From NCBI GenBank assembly GCA_945965245.1, contig CAMFNC010000209.1, positions 1 through 15,875 of the forward strand: a stretch of DNA of 15,875 nucleotides, written 5' to 3'. The DNA is from an uncultured Porphyromonas sp. (GTDB taxonomy: Bacteria > Bacteroidota > Bacteroidia > Bacteroidales > Porphyromonadaceae). Both the position numbers and the translations under genes were made by a program. The notes under the pieces were generated by a model. The model worked only from the letters and a program-made list of their open reading frames with translations. It made no database searches and was not told the origin of the DNA. Shown here in pieces: positions 6,647 through 14,173 of this stretch (its first letter is position 1; every line of letters starts with the position of its first letter).

Positions 6647-7102
6647 ATGTGGCAAAGAATACAAACGCTGTGGCTGCTGCTGGCGGGCATTCTGATGAGT
6701 TTGTTGCTATTGAAGCCATTGGCTTTTTTTCAAGCTCCCGAAGATTCGTATAATTTCTATGTGTCCGGGGTGCAGGCTGTGTCCTCCGGCAGTATTATCT
6801 ACCCCTCGTGGGGTTTATTTGTGATTGATGCCCTTGTGGTGCTGTTTTCGTTCATCACTATCTTCTTATTCAAGAAGCGCATCCTTCAGATTCGTATCAC
6901 CATCTTTAATATGTTGGTGACCATCGGTTTTGTGCTGTATGCTGTATTGGTGGCTTGGCAATTTACTACTACGCATCAAGCCTCTTTCGGGCTGAAATTC
7001 TGGTGCGCTCTGCCGCTTATAACCCTTATTTGCCAATATTTGGCTATCCGTAATATCGGAGCCGATGAGGCATTGGTGAGAGCATCCAACCGACTGCGCT
7101 AA
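6647..7102 (+). CDS. DUF4293 integral membrane protein
   Basis: A 151-residue protein from the ATG at 6647, chosen because it is 7 bases after the omega stop and gives the typical DUF4293 opening MWQRIQTLWLLLA. A longer in-frame start at 6545 would overlap omega by 95 bases and add unrelated residues. Four membrane segments are visible at about residues 5-27, 50-73, 79-101 and 111-131. The family is restricted to Bacteroidota and has no known function, but it regularly sits next to rpoZ and bamD. A terminator-like hairpin follows at 7132, so this gene probably ends the bamD-rpoZ unit. Confidence 0.88.
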   Translation: MWQRIQTLWLLLAGILMSLLLLKPLAFFQAPEDSYNFYVSGVQAVSSGSIIYPSWGLFVIDALVVLFSFITIFLFKKRILQIRITIFNMLVTIGFVLYAVLVAWQFTTTHQASFGLKFWCALPLITLICQYLAIRNIGADEALVRASNRLR

Positions 7103-7131
7103 ATGCTGTAATAACGATTGACCTTATAGAA

Positions 7132-7168
7132 GGGGCGGCACTGAAAGTATCTTGTTGCCGTCCCTTTT
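7132..7168 (+). terminator. Rho-independent terminator after the DUF4293 gene
   Basis: GGGGCGGCA (7132-7140) pairs with TGCCGTCCC (7156-7164), 9 bp with one G-U wobble and a 15-base loop, followed by four Ts. The T-run is short, so termination may be partial. The broken DUF2238 gene begins 12 bases later. Confidence 0.7.
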
Positions 7169-7179
7169 GCTTATTATCC

Positions 7180-7771
7180 ATGACAGCAAAAAGAAATATA
7201 ACACTCAGATGGGTGCTTGTAGCAGGTTTGGCTTGCCTTATTCTATTGACCTCTATACATCCGGTCTTTCCTCATGAGCAATATCTCCAGCAATCGGCAC
7301 GCTACTGATGATGGAGGTAATGATTGCAGATATCCGTCGGTGTAGGTTGTCAGGCTTGGCGGTTGTCGGACTTTCTGTTTTCTGTGCACTCCACATCATC
7401 GGAGCCAGATGGATTTATTCGTATATACCTTATGCCGAATGGGCACGGGCATTGCATTTCCCTTTTGATTGGGCAGGCGAACGCAACCATTATGACCGAC
7501 TTGTTCATTTTGCATTCGGCTTGTTTCTGCTGCCTTTATTCTATGATATTTCCGCTCGGCAATTGGCTGGACGCAAATTTTCTGCGATTATAGTTGCTTG
7601 GCTGATGATACAGACCGGAAGCCTTGTCTACGAGTTGTTTGAGTGGAGCCTCACTTGGTTCTTATGCCCGATGCCGCCGAGGGTTACAATGGACAGCAAG
7701 GCTACGGATGGGACGCCCAAAAAGATATGGCATTGGCGTTGCTTGGTTCTTCTGTGGCAGCTATTGGATAA
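7180..7771 (+). pseudogene. DUF2238 (YjdF-like) membrane protein gene with two frameshifts
   Basis: One gene is spread over three successive frames. Part 1, from the ATG at 7180, gives a membrane helix then TSIHPVFPHEQYLQQ and stops at 7309 (TGA). Part 2, in the next frame from about 7293, gives IGTLLMMEV, then FCALHIIGARWIYSYIPY and NHYDRLVHFAFG, and YELFEWSLTWF. Part 3, in a third frame from 7664, gives MPDAAEGYNGQQGYGWDAQK and DMALALLGSS, stopping at 7769-7771. These are the conserved blocks of DUF2238 in the right order, including the late GQQG-WDAQKDMALA signature. Each junction is repaired by one added base (near 7291-7293 and near 7662-7664), which would give about 197 residues, the usual family length. 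Coding quality between breaks is intact, so the loss is recent or the breaks are sequencing errors. The family is an inner-membrane protein of unknown function, related in topology to VanZ-like proteins. A strong hairpin just before the start leaves no room for a promoter. Confidence 0.85.
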
Positions 7772-7822
7772 AAGAAAGTCATAAACCATAGTGGGATTAT
7801 CGGATTTGATACTGATATTCGT

Positions 7823-7830
7823 TACCTTTG
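7823..7830 (+). promoter_or_regulatory. -7 promoter box of ruvB
   Basis: TACCTTTG fits TAnnTTTG exactly and lies 19 bases before the ruvB start, which would give a very short leader. The nearest upstream TTTG (7805-7808) is only 14 bases away, shorter than the usual spacing of about 19, so the -33 element is uncertain. Confidence 0.5.
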
Positions 7831-7849
7831 TAAGACAACGAAACAGAAT

Positions 7850-8884
7850 ATGTCAAACACTTTCGATATAAGATCCGAACAGCAACGCCAAAATATGGAA
7901 GAAGGCGAAATAGAAAACGCCCTCCGACCACTTTCGTTTGGGGGGTTCAGCGGTCAGGACAAAGTGGTGGAGAACCTTTCTATCTTTGTGGCTGCTGCCA
8001 AACAGCGAGGAGAAGCTCTGGATCATGTGCTCCTACACGGCCCCCCCGGCTTGGGCAAAACCACACTTTCCAACATTATTGCCAATGAACTGAATGTGGG
8101 TATCAAAATCACATCGGGTCCTGTGCTGGACAAACCGGGTGATTTGGCCGGTTTGCTTACCTCGTTGGAGCCGAATGATGTGCTTTTCATAGATGAAATA
8201 CACCGATTGAGCCCTATTGTGGAAGAATATTTGTATTCTGCCATGGAAGACTATCGCATAGACATTATGTTGGATAAAGGACCCAGTGCGCGCTCCATCC
8301 AAATAGATTTGGCTCCTTTTACACTTATCGGAGCCACTACGCGAAGTGGGTTGCTTACAGCTCCTTTGCGGGCACGCTTCGGAATTAATATGCACCTTGA
8401 ATATTATGATGCCGTCACCATTGCACAAATTATTTTGCGTTCTTCTGGAATATTGGGTACTCCTTGTGAACCGGAGGCTGCACGTGAAATAGCCGGCAGA
8501 AGTCGCGGCACGCCTCGTATTGCCAATGCACTGCTACGCCGTGTGAGGGATTTTGCCGAGGTGAAGGGTAACGGACGGATAGACAAAGCCATAGCCTGCT
8601 ATGCGTTGGAGGCTTTGAATATTGACCGTTATGGGCTGGATAGCATTGATAATAAGTTGCTCTCCATCATTATAGATAAATTCGGTGGTGGCCCGGTGGG
8701 CTTATCCACTATTGCCACTGCCATGAGTGAGGATCCCGGTACGGTGGAAGAAGTATATGAACCGTTTTTGATTAAAGAGGGCTTTTTGAAACGCACCCCC
8801 CGAGGTCGTGAAGTAACAGAACTTGCTTATGAGCATTTAGGTAGAACACCTCGCTTCCGCTCACGAGATCTTTTCGAAGACTGA
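7850..8884 (+). CDS. ruvB: Holliday junction branch-migration ATPase RuvB
   Basis: A 344-residue AAA+ protein of normal family length. The Walker A motif GPPGLGKT is at residues 64-71, Walker B DEIH at 115-118, sensor 1 in GATTRSG (161-167) and the arginine finger at Arg174 in PLRARFG, the same number as in the E. coli protein. The C-terminal winged-helix domain carries GGGPVGLSTIA and ends FLKRTPRGREVTELAYEHL. RuvB forms hexamer rings that with RuvA drive branch migration of Holliday junctions during recombinational repair; RuvC then cuts them. ruvA and ruvC are not in this window. The flippase gene begins 32 bases later, so the two may share a transcript. Confidence 0.97.
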   Translation: MSNTFDIRSEQQRQNMEEGEIENALRPLSFGGFSGQDKVVENLSIFVAAAKQRGEALDHVLLHGPPGLGKTTLSNIIANELNVGIKITSGPVLDKPGDLAGLLTSLEPNDVLFIDEIHRLSPIVEEYLYSAMEDYRIDIMLDKGPSARSIQIDLAPFTLIGATTRSGLLTAPLRARFGINMHLEYYDAVTIAQIILRSSGILGTPCEPEAAREIAGRSRGTPRIANALLRRVRDFAEVKGNGRIDKAIACYALEALNIDRYGLDSIDNKLLSIIIDKFGGGPVGLSTIATAMSEDPGTVEEVYEPFLIKEGFLKRTPRGREVTELAYEHLGRTPRFRSRDLFED

Positions 8885-8916
8885 TATAAACGAATAAAAG
8901 TTACGCTACTTGATTT

Positions 8917-10410
8917 ATGGCTGCCAACAGTACAAAATCATTGATTAAAGACACGGCTGTATATGGACTTACCACGATTTCGGTGAAACTCCTCAGCTGG
9001 TTGATGACCATTGTTTACAGTCGTGTGCTTACCGAAAGCGGTATGGGCACCATGTCTAATCTCTACGCATGGTCTGTGCTTTTGATGATAGTGCTGACCT
9101 ATGGTATGGAAACGGGATTTTTCAGATATATCAATAAAAAGGAACATCCCGAAAGCGAAGTGTATGCCACCATTTTGCGCAGTCTTTTAACAACGTCCGT
9201 TATTTTCATAGGTTTGGGACTGCTATTTATACAACCCATCAGCGCTTTTCTGGACAATCAGGATCACCCCGAAATGGTCTCGATGCTTTTTGTTATTATT
9301 GGGATGGACGCTTTTATGGCCATACCTTTTGCCTATCTGCGCCATAAGGGATTGGCTTGGCGGTTTATGAGCATCCGTATCACATTTATTGTGCTTACCA
9401 TTGTGCTTACCGGGATTTGGATTGTGCTTACACCTTGGTTGCGAGCCATTCGTATTATCAATAGCCCTGCAGATATGGTGCCCTTTGTTTTTATTATCAA
9501 TCTAATTGCCAATGTGATACAGCTGCTGATGTTATCACCTTATTGGGTAAAACAAATTGGAGGGCATTTCAATGGCAAGTTGCTTCGTGAGATGCTGCGC
9601 TATTCGTGGCCTATCCTGCTGTTGGGATTGGCCGGCAGTTTCAATAACCAAGCGGATAAAATCATCTTCCCGATGCTCTTTGATGACCCCATGAAGGGCA
9701 AAACTCAGTTGGGTATTTATGCTGCTTGCTATAAAATAGCCATTATCATGGCCATGCTTACGCAGGCTTTCCGATATGCTTATGACCCATTCGTTTTCAA
9801 CAAAACGAAAGAAAATTTGGAAGAACAAAAGAATTCGTTGGTCAAGGTGATGCAATATTTTATCATTTTCACACTATTTGTTTTCCTGGGGGTCATGTGC
9901 TATCTGGACATTTTGAAATATATGGTCAGCGAACCTTTTTATCCCGGTCTGCCGGTGGTGCCGTGGGCTATGGTAGGGCTGATGATGTTTGGCGTATATT
10001 ATAATCTATCGGTTTGGTATAAAGTCACAGACCGTACTATTTGGGGGGCTGTTTTCTCCATCATCGGCTGTTTGCTAACCGTGCTCATCATCGTATTGTT
10101 TGCTCCGCGATACGGTTTTATGGCCTGTGCTTGGGCCGCTGTTATTAGCAATGGTCTGATAATGCTACTCAGCTACATCATTGGTCAGTACTATTTTCCC
10201 GTCAAATATCGTTTGAGTAATGCCTTCTTCTATACCGTGCTTACGGTTATTCTTACTATCGGAACTTATTTGATTCGAGGAGCGATAAGTCATCCGCAGC
10301 TTAGCGCATTGGCTTGCACACCTCTACTGATTATCTATGTGGCAGTGGTGCTGAAGAAAGACATTGCCGTGAATACATTGCCGTTTGTGGGAAAATTCTT
10401 CAAACAATAG
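8917..10410 (+). CDS. Polysaccharide flippase, Wzx/MOP superfamily
   Basis: A 497-residue polytopic membrane protein with about 14 hydrophobic segments through its whole length. The opening (KSLIKDTAVYGLTTISVKLL) and the following SRVLTESGMGTMSNLYAW match the Polysacc_synt family of the MOP superfamily. Such proteins flip lipid-linked oligosaccharides across the inner membrane for capsule, O-antigen or surface glycan assembly. No glycosyltransferases are nearby, so the substrate cannot be guessed; the gene stands beside ruvB as it does in several Bacteroidales, which suggests a conserved housekeeping glycan rather than a variable locus. The ATG at 8917 follows an A/T-rich leader without a Shine-Dalgarno site. 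Confidence 0.88.
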   Translation: MAANSTKSLIKDTAVYGLTTISVKLLSWLMTIVYSRVLTESGMGTMSNLYAWSVLLMIVLTYGMETGFFRYINKKEHPESEVYATILRSLLTTSVIFIGLGLLFIQPISAFLDNQDHPEMVSMLFVIIGMDAFMAIPFAYLRHKGLAWRFMSIRITFIVLTIVLTGIWIVLTPWLRAIRIINSPADMVPFVFIINLIANVIQLLMLSPYWVKQIGGHFNGKLLREMLRYSWPILLLGLAGSFNNQADKIIFPMLFDDPMKGKTQLGIYAACYKIAIIMAMLTQAFRYAYDPFVFNKTKENLEEQKNSLVKVMQYFIIFTLFVFLGVMCYLDILKYMVSEPFYPGLPVVPWAMVGLMMFGVYYNLSVWYKVTDRTIWGAVFSIIGCLLTVLIIVLFAPRYGFMACAWAAVISNGLIMLLSYIIGQYYFPVKYRLSNAFFYTVLTVILTIGTYLIRGAISHPQLSALACTPLLIIYVAVVLKKDIAVNTLPFVGKFFKQ

Positions 10411-10471
10411 ATTTATCGAACGAAAGTGCCGTTATGAGCGTTATAAGGAATAAGTGAAATATAAAACAGAA

Positions 10472-11851
10472 ATGACATCAACCAACGAATTAGAAAAGAC
10501 AGAATCACATTCAGGGCAGAAATTCAGAGAGTTTCTCCGTCATGTATTTGATTTGAACCTTGACAAAGAAAATGATTTCCGCACTATAGAAACCATCAAA
10601 GCCGATGTGGATTTCCGAGGCACTAAACTCTGGATTTTGATTTGTGCCATCTTTATTGCTTCTTTAGGGCTGAACGTCAATTCCACTGCTGTAATTATTG
10701 GTGCCATGCTTATTTCACCCTTGATGGGTCCCATTATTGGATTTGGTCTGTCTTTGGGTATATCGGATTTGGTCTTGATGCGCCGCTCGCTTCGCAATTA
10801 TGGTGTTTCCACCCTAATCAGTATTATTACAGCCACTTTGTTTTTCTTGCTTTCGCCTTTGAGCCATGCCCAGAGTGAACTATTGGCACGCACGCAACCG
10901 ACTTTTTACGATGTCTTGATTGCTTTCGTCGGCGGATTTGCCGGTATTTTGGCTGGTGCATCCAAAAATAAAGGGAATGTATTGCCGGGGGTAGCCATTG
11001 CCACGGCATTGATGCCGCCACTTTGTACCGCTGGTTTTGGTTTGGCCACAGCTAATTGGAACTTCTTCTTTGGTGCTTTTTACCTCTATATCATCAATTC
11101 TGTTTTCATCGCCATTGCCACTTTCGTATTGGTACGTATGATGCGTTTCCCTAAAAAAGCGATGGAAAATAAGGTGCGCGAGCGCAGACTCCGCCGTGTG
11201 CTTACCACTGTGGCTTTCTGCACCATCATACCCAGTGTTTATTTGGGTTTTGTGCTGGTGCGCGATACTTATGTGCAGGAGTCGGCTCACCGGTTTATCA
11301 ATGAGCAATTAAACTCCAGCAACTATCAGGTTGTCAAAAGTGATGTGACCAAGAGAAATAATAAATATGTTATCGATGCTGTGGTAATCGGCTCGGTCTT
11401 GAGTAAGGCAGAACAGGATAGTTTGCGTGCTTTGATGCCTCGATACGGGCTTCAAAAAGATGTGGAACTGAATATCCGTCAAGGTTTTGACCGCCAAGAT
11501 GTAAATGTGAACGAACTCAAAAACGTTGTGCTCAAAGACCTCTATACCAATAGCGAGAAATTGATTCAGGAACAGCAACGCACCATTGACTCGTTGAACA
11601 ATCTGCTTGGTAATCTATCTCGTTACAGTGATTTGGACAGTGACATCAATGCCGAAGCCAAACTTTTGTTCCCTCAGGTCAAAGAGGTACAGCTGGCACC
11701 CACATTGCAGTTGGGATTAGGGCAAGACTCTGTATTGTTGGTTTTGGTCAAGCCTCAAAGCAAACTCTCCGAACAGGATGCCCAAAAGCTATCTTCTTGG
11801 CTTTGCACACGTACCCAAACGAAGTACGTAAAACTTATTATAAATAAATAA
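10472..11851 (+). CDS. DUF389 membrane protein
   Basis: A 459-residue protein from the ATG at 10472. A GTG at 10454, preceded by AAGGA, is a possible start adding six residues; ATG is preferred because this phylum rarely relies on Shine-Dalgarno sites. The N-terminal 50 residues are hydrophilic. About seven membrane segments follow, including LGLNVNSTAVIIGAMLISPL and the motif GVAIATALMPPLCTAGFG, which together define DUF389. The last 200 or so residues are soluble, with a likely coiled coil (EKLIQEQQRTIDSLNNLLGN) and beta-rich flanks. DUF389 proteins are widespread in bacteria and archaea with no established activity. It follows the flippase by about 60 bases and precedes the S46 peptidase by 26, with no terminator on either side. 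Confidence 0.88.
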   Translation: MTSTNELEKTESHSGQKFREFLRHVFDLNLDKENDFRTIETIKADVDFRGTKLWILICAIFIASLGLNVNSTAVIIGAMLISPLMGPIIGFGLSLGISDLVLMRRSLRNYGVSTLISIITATLFFLLSPLSHAQSELLARTQPTFYDVLIAFVGGFAGILAGASKNKGNVLPGVAIATALMPPLCTAGFGLATANWNFFFGAFYLYIINSVFIAIATFVLVRMMRFPKKAMENKVRERRLRRVLTTVAFCTIIPSVYLGFVLVRDTYVQESAHRFINEQLNSSNYQVVKSDVTKRNNKYVIDAVVIGSVLSKAEQDSLRALMPRYGLQKDVELNIRQGFDRQDVNVNELKNVVLKDLYTNSEKLIQEQQRTIDSLNNLLGNLSRYSDLDSDINAEAKLLFPQVKEVQLAPTLQLGLGQDSVLLVLVKPQSKLSEQDAQKLSSWLCTRTQTKYVKLIINK

Positions 11852-11877
11852 TCTCCTGAATATCAATAATTTATTTA

Positions 11878-14034
11878 ATGTTTCACATGATGAAAAAGAC
11901 AAGTTTATTGTGGCTCTTTGCCTCCATGTTCTTTTTCGGTCTGAGCACAACTGCCAAGGCCGATAAGGGCATGTGGATTATGAGCGAGCTGAACAAACAA
12001 AACATCCAACGTATGCGCGAATTGGGTTTTAAGCTCTCCATTGATTCGCTTTACAGCCTCGACAAGCCGAGCATCACTCGCGCTGTGGTTATCTTCGGTG
12101 GCGGTTGCACCGGTATCACGGTGTCTAACCAAGGCCTTCTCTTCACCAATCATCACTGTGGTTTCGATGCCATTCAGAGCCAAAGTAGCGTGGATCATGA
12201 TTATCTGCGCGATGGTTTCGTGAGCCAGAAGCTGGAAGATGAACTTCCTATCGCCGGTTTGCAGGTGCGTTATCTGCGGGCAATTAAAGATGTGACCAAA
12301 GAAATCAACGAAGCTGTCAAAGACAGTAAAGACGAAGCTGAGCGTCTGCGCAAAGCTAATCTGGCAGGTCAGAAAATGGCAGTGGAAGAGCAAAAGAAAT
12401 TGGGCGAACACGCCGAAGTAATTGTGGAAGCTTTCTATGCCAATAATGCATATTATATGATTACCTATGATGTATTCAAAGATGTGCGTATGGTATTTGC
12501 CCCACCCAGCTCCATTGGTAAGTTTGGTGGCGACACCGACAACTGGATGTGGCCGCGCCACACCGGTGACTTCTCTGTATTCCGTGTTTATGCCTCTAAA
12601 GACAATAAACCTGCCGAATACAGCAAAGACAACGTACCCTATCGCCCTGTGTACTATGCAGCCGTCTCTCTGGCCGGTGTGCAGGATAAAGACTATGCTA
12701 TGACCATCGGCTTCCCCGGCAGCACCTCACGCTACATCCCTTCATGGGGTATTAAAAACCGGATGGAAAACAGTAATGCCCCGCGCATTGAAGTTCGTGG
12801 CATCAAGCAGGAAATTTGGAAAGAAGCTATGAATGCAGACCAGGCCACCCGCATTAAATATGCCACTAAGTATGCTCACAGCTCCAATTATTGGAAAAAT
12901 TCCATTGGCATGAATCGTGGTTTGGAACGTTTGAAGGTATTAGACCGCAAGCGTGCCGAAGAGGCCGCCTTTGGCAAATGGGCCGCCACTCCAAATGGTT
13001 CGGCATACGCCGGTGTATTGGATATGCTTCAAAAAGGTTACGAAAGCAGTGGCATTTCTCAGCGTTATCAGACTTATTTGGCAGAAGCCTTGTATAGTGG
13101 TGCCGAAATTCCCATGATTGGTCTTTATGCCGATGTGGCTGCCACCATGCCCGCACGTCGTGTAGATATCATGGAGCACCTCAAAAACGAGGTATATAAA
13201 GATTACCTGCCCTCTCTGGATCGCAAGGTGTTACCTGCCATGCTCAAGATTGTGAAGGACAGGCTGCCTACCGAATTGCTGCCCGATGTGTTCAAAACCA
13301 TCGACTCACAGTATGGAGGCGACTTTAAGGCTTATTCCGATCACGTGTTCGATGCCAGTGCAGTTACTTCGCTCGAAAAGTTGGAAGCTCTTTTCAAACT
13401 CTCACAAGATGAAATCGTGAAGAAGACAGCCGAAGACCCTGCCGTAATTTTGGGTAAATCCGTTAATGCCGCTTTGGGTAAAATTTCCGGCAGTCTCCGT
13501 GATGCCCGCACGAAAATTGATGAAGGTAATCGTCTTTACTTTGCCGGTCGTCGCATAATGGATTCCAAACGTCAGATGCCCAGTGATGCCAACTTCACCA
13601 TGCGTATGAGTTATGGTTCGGTAAAGGGCTATGAACCCAATGATGCTACTTGGTATAACTACTTCACTACCGAAAAAGGTATCCTCGAAAAGGCAGATCC
13701 CAAATCAACCGAATTTGCCGTTCAGGACGATATCCTTACGCTTATCCGCAAAAAAGATTTCGGTCGCTATGCTGCCAAAGACGGACATCTGCACATCGCT
13801 TTCCTCTCTACCAATGATATTACTGGTGGTAACTCCGGCAGCCCTGTTTTTGATAAAAATGGTCGGTTGATTGGTTTGGCTTTCGATGGCAATTGGGAAG
13901 CTATGAGCGGTGACATCGAGTTCGAACCCGACTTACAGCGCACCATCAGCGTAGATATTCGCTATGTATTGTGGACTATCGACAAGTGGGGCAAGTGTCC
14001 TCGTCTTATCAATGAATTGAAGTTGATGAAGTAA
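11878..14034 (+). CDS. S46 dipeptidyl-peptidase, DPP7 type
   Basis: A 718-residue secreted serine peptidase with a signal peptide, probably cut after TTAKA near residue 28. By alignment from memory with family S46, the catalytic triad is His93 (TNHHCG), Asp231 (HTGDF) and Ser653 (GGNSGSPV). Eighteen residues after the Ser is Gly671 in FDGNW. In Porphyromonas enzymes this position is Arg in DPP11 (acidic P1) and Gly in DPP7 (hydrophobic P1), so this enzyme should be DPP7-like, removing dipeptides with a hydrophobic second residue from peptides in the periplasm. Such peptidases feed amino-acid-using Bacteroidota. Start choice is between ATGs at 11878, 11887 and 11890; all keep the signal peptide. 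No promoter is visible in the 26-base gap, so it may be transcribed with the DUF389 gene. A strong terminator follows. Confidence 0.93.
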   Translation: MFHMMKKTSLLWLFASMFFFGLSTTAKADKGMWIMSELNKQNIQRMRELGFKLSIDSLYSLDKPSITRAVVIFGGGCTGITVSNQGLLFTNHHCGFDAIQSQSSVDHDYLRDGFVSQKLEDELPIAGLQVRYLRAIKDVTKEINEAVKDSKDEAERLRKANLAGQKMAVEEQKKLGEHAEVIVEAFYANNAYYMITYDVFKDVRMVFAPPSSIGKFGGDTDNWMWPRHTGDFSVFRVYASKDNKPAEYSKDNVPYRPVYYAAVSLAGVQDKDYAMTIGFPGSTSRYIPSWGIKNRMENSNAPRIEVRGIKQEIWKEAMNADQATRIKYATKYAHSSNYWKNSIGMNRGLERLKVLDRKRAEEAAFGKWAATPNGSAYAGVLDMLQKGYESSGISQRYQTYLAEALYSGAEIPMIGLYADVAATMPARRVDIMEHLKNEVYKDYLPSLDRKVLPAMLKIVKDRLPTELLPDVFKTIDSQYGGDFKAYSDHVFDASAVTSLEKLEALFKLSQDEIVKKTAEDPAVILGKSVNAALGKISGSLRDARTKIDEGNRLYFAGRRIMDSKRQMPSDANFTMRMSYGSVKGYEPNDATWYNYFTTEKGILEKADPKSTEFAVQDDILTLIRKKDFGRYAAKDGHLHIAFLSTNDITGGNSGSPVFDKNGRLIGLAFDGNWEAMSGDIEFEPDLQRTISVDIRYVLWTIDKWGKCPRLINELKLMK

Positions 14035-14056
14035 TAGCATCTTATCCATCCTTTTT

Positions 14057-14090
14057 GAGGCTGTCTCCGCTTTGGAGGCAGCCTCTTTTT
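14057..14090 (+). terminator. Strong Rho-independent terminator after the S46 peptidase gene
   Basis: GAGGCTGTCTCC (14057-14068) pairs with GGAGGCAGCCTC (14074-14085), 12 bp with one G-U wobble and a 5-base loop, followed by five Ts. It separates the S46 and S41 peptidase genes into different transcripts. Confidence 0.93.
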
Positions 14091-14108
14091 GTTGTGATGT
14101 AGTTTGTT

Positions 14109-14141
14109 TTTGGGACTTTGGGCGCACAATTACTATATTTA
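14109..14141 (+). promoter_or_regulatory. Possible promoter of the S41 peptidase gene
   Basis: TTTG at 14109-14112, a 21-base spacer, then TATATTTA at 14134-14141, which differs from TAnnTTTG in its last base. The strong terminator upstream means a promoter must lie within this roughly 80-base gap. Confidence 0.4.
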
Positions 14142-14173
14142 TATCCAAATATCACCTTAACCGATTAAATATC

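Noticed and set aside
7308..7784. A free-standing 158-residue membrane protein
   Set aside because: It is only the middle of the DUF2238 gene. Its N-terminus begins mid-domain, and the residues after about position 119 are out of frame with the conserved GQQG-WDAQKDMALA block encoded in the neighbouring frame.
11905..12561. A 218-codon open frame on the - strand
   Set aside because: It is antisense to the S46 peptidase catalytic region (TNHHCG, HTGDF nearby) and has no protein-like features.
14072..14173. N-terminal extension of the S41 peptidase
   Set aside because: It would start inside the terminator hairpin and run through the likely promoter; the ATG at 14174 gives a proper lipoprotein signal.
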